A stretch of 37,560 nt of DNA from an uncultured Ignavibacteria bacterium (GTDB taxonomy: Bacteria; Bacteroidota; Ignavibacteria; Kapaibacteriales; Kapaibacteriaceae): NCBI GenBank assembly GCA_903939735.1, contig CAJAIA010000010.1, positions 1 through 37,560 on the forward strand. The letters run 5' to 3'. The notes under the pieces were generated by a model. That model had not been told where the DNA came from. It saw nothing but the letters and a program-made list of their open reading frames with translations, and searched no databases. Below are positions 32,366-37,560 of this stretch, in pieces. Every line of letters begins with the position of its first letter. Position 1 is the stretch's first letter. A program made the position numbers and the translations under genes.

Positions 32366-33148
32366 ATGATTGGTTCCTTGTTCGCTCGTATCGGTCGACT
32401 CTCCCTGGGGTTTCTCGCTGAAGTCGGGCAGATCGCCCTCCTTGTCTCGGGGATTGTCCGCTACATCCCTCGCGTGTTTCGCGACCGTGCCCTTGTGCTC
32501 GAACAGATGAAGATCGTTGGGTCGGACTCCTTGCCGCTGGTGATCCTTGTTGGTTCATTTACGGGCGCTATTGCTGCGCTTCAAGCAACGAATCTTTTTG
32601 CGAAGTTCAATCTCATCGGTATCGCGCGGCCCTTCATTGGTGGGTCGATCGCAACCGTTGTATTCACAGAGCTTACGCCCGTTCTCACCGCGCTGGTCAT
32701 TGCCGGACGCGTCGGCGGTGCTATCGCTGCACAGATCGGCACCATGAAGGTGTCTGAACAGATCGATGCGCTTGATATGATGGCGATCGACAAGGACCGG
32801 TACCTTGGCATGCCTCGCGTTATGGCTGCTATTACCATGATGCCCGTTCTTGCCGTCTTCTCGAGTGTGGTAGCGCTTGTTGGTGCATACATCCTGACCA
32901 ACTTTATGTTCGGCTTTAGCCCGAGTACGTTCTTTACCTCAGTCCAGGCGTTTTTCAATATGGGCGAGATTGCGCGCGGACTGCTTAAGTCGCTTGTATT
33001 TGGTGGGTTTACGGCCCTTATCGGGGTTCACGTGGGCTTCCGAACCGAAGGTGGTGCCGAAGGTGTCGGCAACTCCACTGTGCGCGCATTTACAATCTCT
33101 GCAGCCAGTATCCTGGTGATCGATGCCCTTTTTGGCGTCGTCTTGTAG
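32366..33148 (+). CDS. mlaE: MlaE-family ABC transporter permease
   Basis: A 260-residue inner-membrane permease of the MlaE/YrbE family, which with an ATPase (MlaF) and an MCE protein (MlaD) moves phospholipids between the membranes. The family signature runs from PLVILVGSFTGAIAALQATN through VFTELTPVLTALVIAGRVGG and AAQIGTMKVSEQIDALDMMA. About five hydrophobic helices follow. I use ATG 32366 because an upstream start at 32336 lies inside the terminator hairpin. No mlaF or mlaD gene follows; the next gene is groES behind its own promoter, so partners must be encoded elsewhere. There is no Shine-Dalgarno, and a -7-like box sits three bases ahead of the ATG. Confidence 0.92.
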   Translation: MIGSLFARIGRLSLGFLAEVGQIALLVSGIVRYIPRVFRDRALVLEQMKIVGSDSLPLVILVGSFTGAIAALQATNLFAKFNLIGIARPFIGGSIATVVFTELTPVLTALVIAGRVGGAIAAQIGTMKVSEQIDALDMMAIDKDRYLGMPRVMAAITMMPVLAVFSSVVALVGAYILTNFMFGFSPSTFFTSVQAFFNMGEIARGLLKSLVFGGFTALIGVHVGFRTEGGAEGVGNSTVRAFTISAASILVIDALFGVVL

Positions 33149-33185
33149 TTATCGTTACTGTCAACTTGGCAGGGGCATGACGTCT

Positions 33186-33204
33186 TTGGCAGACATCTTG
33201 CCAA
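33186..33204 (+). promoter_or_regulatory. TTGGCA-N7-TGCCAA dyad, also a sigma-54-like -24/-12 element
   Basis: TTGGCAGACATCTTGCCAA forms a six-base-pair dyad. The same bases match the sigma-54 promoter pattern TGGCA...TTGC, with GG and GC separated by exactly 10 bases. A direct copy of TTGGCAG lies 20 bases upstream at 33166-33172. It may be a second groES promoter, a regulator site or a weak terminator of mlaE; the sequence alone does not decide. Confidence 0.35.
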
Positions 33205-33212
33205 TCTTTCAC

Positions 33213-33243
33213 TTGACTGTAGCCCCCTAGCCCTCTAATTTCG
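33213..33243 (+). promoter_or_regulatory. Housekeeping promoter of groES-groEL (TTG-N20-TAATTTCG)
   Basis: TTG at 33213-33215 and TAATTTCG at 33236-33243 are 20 bases apart, matching the Bacteroidota -33/-7 arrangement (TTG, 19-21 bases, TAnnTTTG) with one mismatch. TTGACT...TCTAAT could also be read as a sigma-70 promoter but with short 15-base spacing. The start of transcription would fall just before the CIRCE operator. Confidence 0.55.
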
Positions 33244-33260
33244 CGTCCCCATCGACGATG

Positions 33261-33287
33261 TTAGCACTCACACACGAAGAGTGCTAC
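33261..33287 (+). promoter_or_regulatory. CIRCE operator (HrcA repressor site)
   Basis: TTAGCACTC, nine bases (ACACACGAA), GAGTGCTAC. It differs from the consensus TTAGCACTC-N9-GAGTGCTAA only in the last base. It lies in the groES leader between promoter and start codon, where HrcA binding blocks transcription until heat shock draws GroEL away. The hrcA gene is not in the window. Confidence 0.93.
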
Positions 33288-33344
33288 CATGTTCGTCAAT
33301 GGCCATCGTTGAACTCACACACATTTCATTGATTGGAGGATTCT

Positions 33345-33632
33345 ATGAATCTCACACCATTGCACGACCGCGTACTGGTGAAGGCAGCGGAAGCAGAAGA
33401 AGTGACAAAGGGTGGCATCATCATTCCTGACACGGCGAAGGAAAAGCCGATGCAAGGTGAAATCGTTGCTGTCGGCAACGGCAAGCAGACGGAGGACGGA
33501 AAGGTCACGCCGCTTCAGGTGAAGGTTGGCGATAAGGTCCTGTACGGCAAGTACGCTGGCACAGAGATCAGCGTCGACGGTGGCGAGTATTTGATCATGC
33601 GTGAAGCAGACATCTTCGCCATCATCAAGTAA
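33345..33632 (+). CDS. groES: Co-chaperonin GroES
   Basis: A 95-residue co-chaperonin that caps the GroEL ring as a heptamer. It begins [20 protein letters not shown], with the mobile loop [20 protein letters not shown] and the C-terminal [17 protein letters not shown]. Length is normal. The ATG at 33345 is set by a strong GGAGGA at 33335-33340; a start at 33333 would place the ribosome site inside the gene. It is the first gene of the CIRCE-controlled operon, 51 bases ahead of groEL. Confidence 0.98.
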   Translation: MNLTPLHDRVLVKAAEAEEVTKGGIIIPDTAKEKPMQGEIVAVGNGKQTEDGKVTPLQVKVGDKVLYGKYAGTEISVDGGEYLIMREADIFAIIK

Positions 33633-33680
33633 GCCCATCACTCACGAATTCCATTCGCAACACAACCACATAGGATTTAA

Positions 33681-35312
<1,632 letters not shown>

Positions 35313-35336
35313 TCCGTAACGACTGAGCTTTTTTCA

Positions 35337-35377
35337 CCGCCAGATGTTCCGCATGGAGCATCTGGCGGTTCTTTTTT
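35337..35377 (+). terminator. Rho-independent terminator of groES-groEL
   Basis: CCGCCAGATGTTCC (35337-35350) pairs with GGAGCATCTGGCGG (35355-35368), a 14-base-pair stem with one G-U pair and loop GCAT, followed by TTCTTTTTT. It lies 24 bases after the groEL stop. Confidence 0.9.
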
Positions 35378-35378
35378 G

Positions 35379-35386
35379 TATTTACG
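35379..35386 (+). promoter_or_regulatory. -7-like box (TATTTACG) abutting the 35390 start
   Basis: TATTTACG is a partial match to TAnnTTTG and ends three bases before ATG 35390, directly after the groEL terminator. No Shine-Dalgarno fits in the remaining space, so a leaderless message is likely if this promoter is real. Confidence 0.35.
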
Positions 35387-35389
35387 CGC

Positions 35390-35797
35390 ATGATCTCATC
35401 TAGCACACGTCAAGTTCTCGGCATTGTTGCAGGCATTGTAACGGCTATGGCCGTGATCCTGCTTGTAGAAACAGCTGGCCATGCGATCTCGGGTGGTTCA
35501 GCCATGCCGGATGTGAATAATGTTGAAGCGCTAGCTGCATATGGCGCATCATTGCCGCTCGGATCGCTGCTGTCCGTGCTCGTTGCATGGGTTGGTGGAA
35601 CCGCGGCGGGTGTTATCGCTGGATCGATTATCGCTCCGGGCCGGTCCATGTTTATTGCCAGCGTTGTCGGTGCGGTGGTCCTGCTATCGGCGATCGCGCA
35701 GGTGCTGCAGTTCCCACACCCCACATGGCTGGTGGTATCGAGCATGATTGGAATTCCCGTCGCAGCCTTCCTCACTGCACGTGCGATGCAGCGATAG
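35390..35797 (+). CDS. Four-helix membrane protein of unknown function
   Basis: A 135-residue protein with four hydrophobic helices, such as VLGIVAGIVTAMAVILLVE, LLSVLVAWVGGTAAGVIAGS and FIASVVGAVVLLSAIAQVL. Small integral membrane proteins of similar size and GG/AG-rich helices are common in FCB genomes, but I cannot name a function. The ATG follows a promoter-like box by three bases. The TatD gene begins 64 bases downstream on the same strand, so read-through into it is possible. Confidence 0.75.
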   Translation: MISSSTRQVLGIVAGIVTAMAVILLVETAGHAISGGSAMPDVNNVEALAAYGASLPLGSLLSVLVAWVGGTAAGVIAGSIIAPGRSMFIASVVGAVVLLSAIAQVLQFPHPTWLVVSSMIGIPVAAFLTARAMQR

Positions 35798-35861
35798 GTA
35801 CCACACATTTTTCTTAGCTTACGAACCAACACAGACTACGGTTTTTCTACACGCCCTTCCA

Positions 35862-36518
35862 ATGCAGTACGTCGACGCACATACGCATCGCAGATCACCA
35901 AGTGATTCGGTGACCTCACTGGTCAATATTCGCATCACGAGTGCCACCGAAGTTTTCGAAACAGATGGGATCTGTACAGTTGGTCTGCATCCATGGGATG
36001 TCGCAGAGGACTGGCGTGACGCTGTCGATATCGTTGAGGAATTGAGCGGCGAAGAGTTGGTACTGGCGATTGGAGAGTGCGGCCTCGACCGAGCGGTGAA
36101 TGCACCGTGGATACATCAGGTTGATGCCTTCGAATACATCGCTGATCTTGCTGAGCGCGTTTCAAAGCCCCTTGTTATTCATTGTGTGAAAGCACACGAC
36201 GAACTGCTCCGCGTCCATAAGTTTATCGACCCAAATCAGCCATGGGTGCTGCACGGCTTTGTGAAGGGGGCTGATCTGGCCCGCCAATGCCTTGATGCTG
36301 GAATGATTCTTTCATTTGGCGCAGCGGTGCTCAAAGAGTCGTCATCTCTCGCCGAAGCGGTACGTTTGTGTCCGCCCGATCGCTTCCTCTTGGAGACGGA
36401 TACGGACGACGTGGAGATTCGTGATATCTATGCCGCAGTCGCAACGATGCGCGGTGTACCGCTCGAGGATTTATGCGCGACCCTGCAGCAGACTTTCGAC
36501 AACGTCTTCAAGCGATGA
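35862..36518 (+). CDS. TatD-family metal-dependent hydrolase/DNase
   Basis: A 218-residue TIM-barrel hydrolase. Metal ligands of the TatD family are present: DAHTHR (H7, H9) at the N-terminus, GECGLD, VIHCVKAHDEL, VLHGFVKGAD and ETDTDD near the end. Such proteins have 3'-5' DNase activity in E. coli and may act in repair or RNA quality control. The protein is about 40 residues shorter than E. coli TatD, with a compressed region after the first motif; this short form is common in Bacteroidota. I use ATG 35862, since the longer frame begins inside the previous gene. The stop overlaps the tcdA start by four bases. Confidence 0.85.
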   Translation: MQYVDAHTHRRSPSDSVTSLVNIRITSATEVFETDGICTVGLHPWDVAEDWRDAVDIVEELSGEELVLAIGECGLDRAVNAPWIHQVDAFEYIADLAERVSKPLVIHCVKAHDELLRVHKFIDPNQPWVLHGFVKGADLARQCLDAGMILSFGAAVLKESSSLAEAVRLCPPDRFLLETDTDDVEIRDIYAAVATMRGVPLEDLCATLQQTFDNVFKR

Positions 36519-37240
36519 CCGATGCGGGATGGACTTCCCGCACACGCCTCCTCCTGGGTGATGACGCTGTCGATCGATTTGCGCGATGTCATGTTCTGAT
36601 TGTCGGCATGGGCGGCGTTGGCTCCTACGCAGCAGAGTTTATTGCACGCGCTGGTGTTGGTCGCATGACGATTGTAGATGGCGACGTCATTGACCCCTCA
36701 AACCGTAATCGTCAGCTTCCAGCGTTAACCACCACCGAGGGTCTCTACAAGGTGGATGTGATGCGTGAACGTCTGCGCCTGATCAACCCGGAACTACAGA
36801 TTGTGCCGATCAAGGAATTCATTACACCGGATCGTATCGACCGACTTCTTGCGGGATCATACGATTACATTGTTGACGCGATTGACTCGCTGGCACCAAA
36901 GGTGATGCTCTTAACACGTGCGCATCAGAAGAACATGAAGATTGTGAGCTCGATGGGTGCAGGGGGCAAGACAGATCCATCCATGCTGCGGGTCGCTGAT
37001 ATCGACGAGACGCAGAAGTGTAAGCTCGCACGATTTGTGCGGAAGCGACTGCATCGTGTTGGAATTCGGACAGGTATCACTGCTGTGTACTCACTCGAAG
37101 AAACGCAGGTTGATTCACTGATGTTTACCGATGGTACGAATTACAAGAAGTCGGCCTTCGGCACAGTTCCCTATATGCCCGCTGCGTTCGGCGGCGCATG
37201 TGCAAGCGTTGTGATTCGCGATCTCGCGAAGCAGCCATGA
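36515..37240 (+). CDS. tcdA: tRNA threonylcarbamoyladenosine dehydratase (TcdA/CsdL, E1-like)
   Basis: A 241-residue ThiF/E1-superfamily enzyme that cyclises t6A to ct6A at position 37 of ANN-decoding tRNAs, using ATP. The nucleotide-binding motif is HVLIVGMGGVGSYAAEFIAR (31-36 GMGGVG), followed by IVDGDVIDPSNRNRQLPAL with the conserved arginines. VDAIDSLAPKVMLL and SSMGAGGKTDPSML match TcdA closely. The length is slightly below E. coli TcdA, with no extra C-terminal domain. It begins with an ATGA overlap on tatD and ends with an ATGA overlap on the next gene, so the three are translated together. Confidence 0.92.
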   Translation: MTDAGWTSRTRLLLGDDAVDRFARCHVLIVGMGGVGSYAAEFIARAGVGRMTIVDGDVIDPSNRNRQLPALTTTEGLYKVDVMRERLRLINPELQIVPIKEFITPDRIDRLLAGSYDYIVDAIDSLAPKVMLLTRAHQKNMKIVSSMGAGGKTDPSMLRVADIDETQKCKLARFVRKRLHRVGIRTGITAVYSLEETQVDSLMFTDGTNYKKSAFGTVPYMPAAFGGACASVVIRDLAKQP

Positions 37241-37560
37241 TTCGACACGCACATATCAGAGGTTTCGGTTTGGCCGGAGCCTTAGTGATGCACGAACTCC
37301 GTAAGTCTGGTGTTCGTGTAACGATTGATGATCATCATGATCCAGAGTCGTCGTCGAACGTTGCAGCAGGAATGATCACGCCGATTACGGGACAGCGCTT
37401 GAAGCCAACGTGGCGTGGCGAGGAACTCACGGCGCACGCACAGGCTACATATGGCGAACTCGCACGTGATCTTGGTGTGCCGTTATGGAAGGACTGGTCG
37501 CTTGTGCGTGTGTTTCGCACGGAGATGATGCGCACGTGGTTCGAGCAACGCCGCGATCGC
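37237..37560 (+). CDS. FAD-dependent oxidoreductase (DAO family), 3'-truncated by window edge
   Basis: Only 108 codons are visible, starting at ATG 37237 and overlapping the tcdA stop (ATGA). The N-terminus IRGFGLAGALVMHELRKSG is a Rossmann FAD-binding loop (GxGLAG), followed by VTIDDHHDPESSSNVAAGMI and TPITGQRL. The AAGxIxPITG block is characteristic of a Bacteroidota group of DAO-like flavoproteins, possibly related to MnmC or to amino acid oxidases. The adjacent tRNA gene tcdA makes a tRNA-modification role tempting but unproven. The active-site half lies beyond the window. Confidence 0.85.
   Translation, partial: MIRHAHIRGFGLAGALVMHELRKSGVRVTIDDHHDPESSSNVAAGMITPITGQRLKPTWRGEELTAHAQATYGELARDLGVPLWKDWSLVRVFRTEMMRTWFEQRRDR

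Overview
The window looks like chromosomal DNA of a free-living member of the Bacteroidota/Chlorobiota (FCB) group, possibly the Chlorobi-Ignavibacteria-Kapabacteria branch. The basis is a secreted subtilase with a type IX secretion (T9SS) C-terminal sorting domain, promoter -7 boxes of the Bacteroidota type (TAnnTTTG), many lipoproteins, and FCB-like forms of RpoZ, YbdK and the FAD oxidoreductases. The lineage is inferred from these features only. Coding is dense, with many 4-base ATGA or GTGA start/stop overlaps. I see no tRNA, rRNA, CRISPR array, insertion sequence or prophage, and no gene-free stretch longer than about 285 bases.

Layout. (1) 1-6768, minus strand: a long co-directional run, panB -> c-type heme lipoprotein -> PsbP-like lipoprotein -> lipoprotein -> heme-bearing outer-membrane barrel -> small membrane protein -> Tat/Rieske lipoprotein -> RsmB-like methyltransferase -> DCC-family protein -> rpoZ (cut by the window edge). 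Three redox proteins of the envelope lie together here. (2) 6833-11850, plus: LpxH-like hydrolase, histidine ammonia-lyase and a P-type cation ATPase. (3) 11822-15466, minus: pirin, FMN reductase, a secreted helical protein, a HAD phosphatase and a degenerate 3-hydroxyacyl-CoA dehydrogenase homologue. The last is divergent from cdsA across only 28 bases. (4) 15495-17823, plus: cdsA, a CDF metal exporter and a membrane protein. (5) 17859-18488, minus: an orphan NarL-type response regulator.

(6) 18773-24005, plus: a tightly packed seven-gene operon resembling an arsenosugar biosynthesis locus. It encodes an AhpD-like protein, radical SAM ArsS, Tag glycosylase, a CrtZ-like hydroxylase, a TIGR04282-type glycosyltransferase, an FAD oxidoreductase and a membrane 4Fe-4S protein. 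No ArsM methyltransferase or ArsR regulator is present in the window. This is the best candidate for an incompletely described system.

(7) 23996-26727, minus: S10 carboxypeptidase and YbdK-type carboxylate-amine ligase. (8) 26818-28001, plus: two hypothetical proteins, the second a secreted Gly/Ser/Arg-rich membrane protein. (9) 28004-31363, minus: the large T9SS subtilase. (10) 31576-37560, plus: a helical lipoprotein with groEL-like codon use and a strong terminator, an orphan MlaE permease, groES-groEL behind a CIRCE operator and a possible second (sigma-54-like) promoter, then a small membrane protein, TatD, TcdA and a truncated FAD oxidoreductase.

A recurring pattern is a -7-like octamer ending only 3-4 bases before the ATG at five transcription-unit heads (lpxH, cdsA, the 26818 gene, mlaE and the 35390 gene). 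This suggests leaderless mRNAs alongside conventional Shine-Dalgarno genes.
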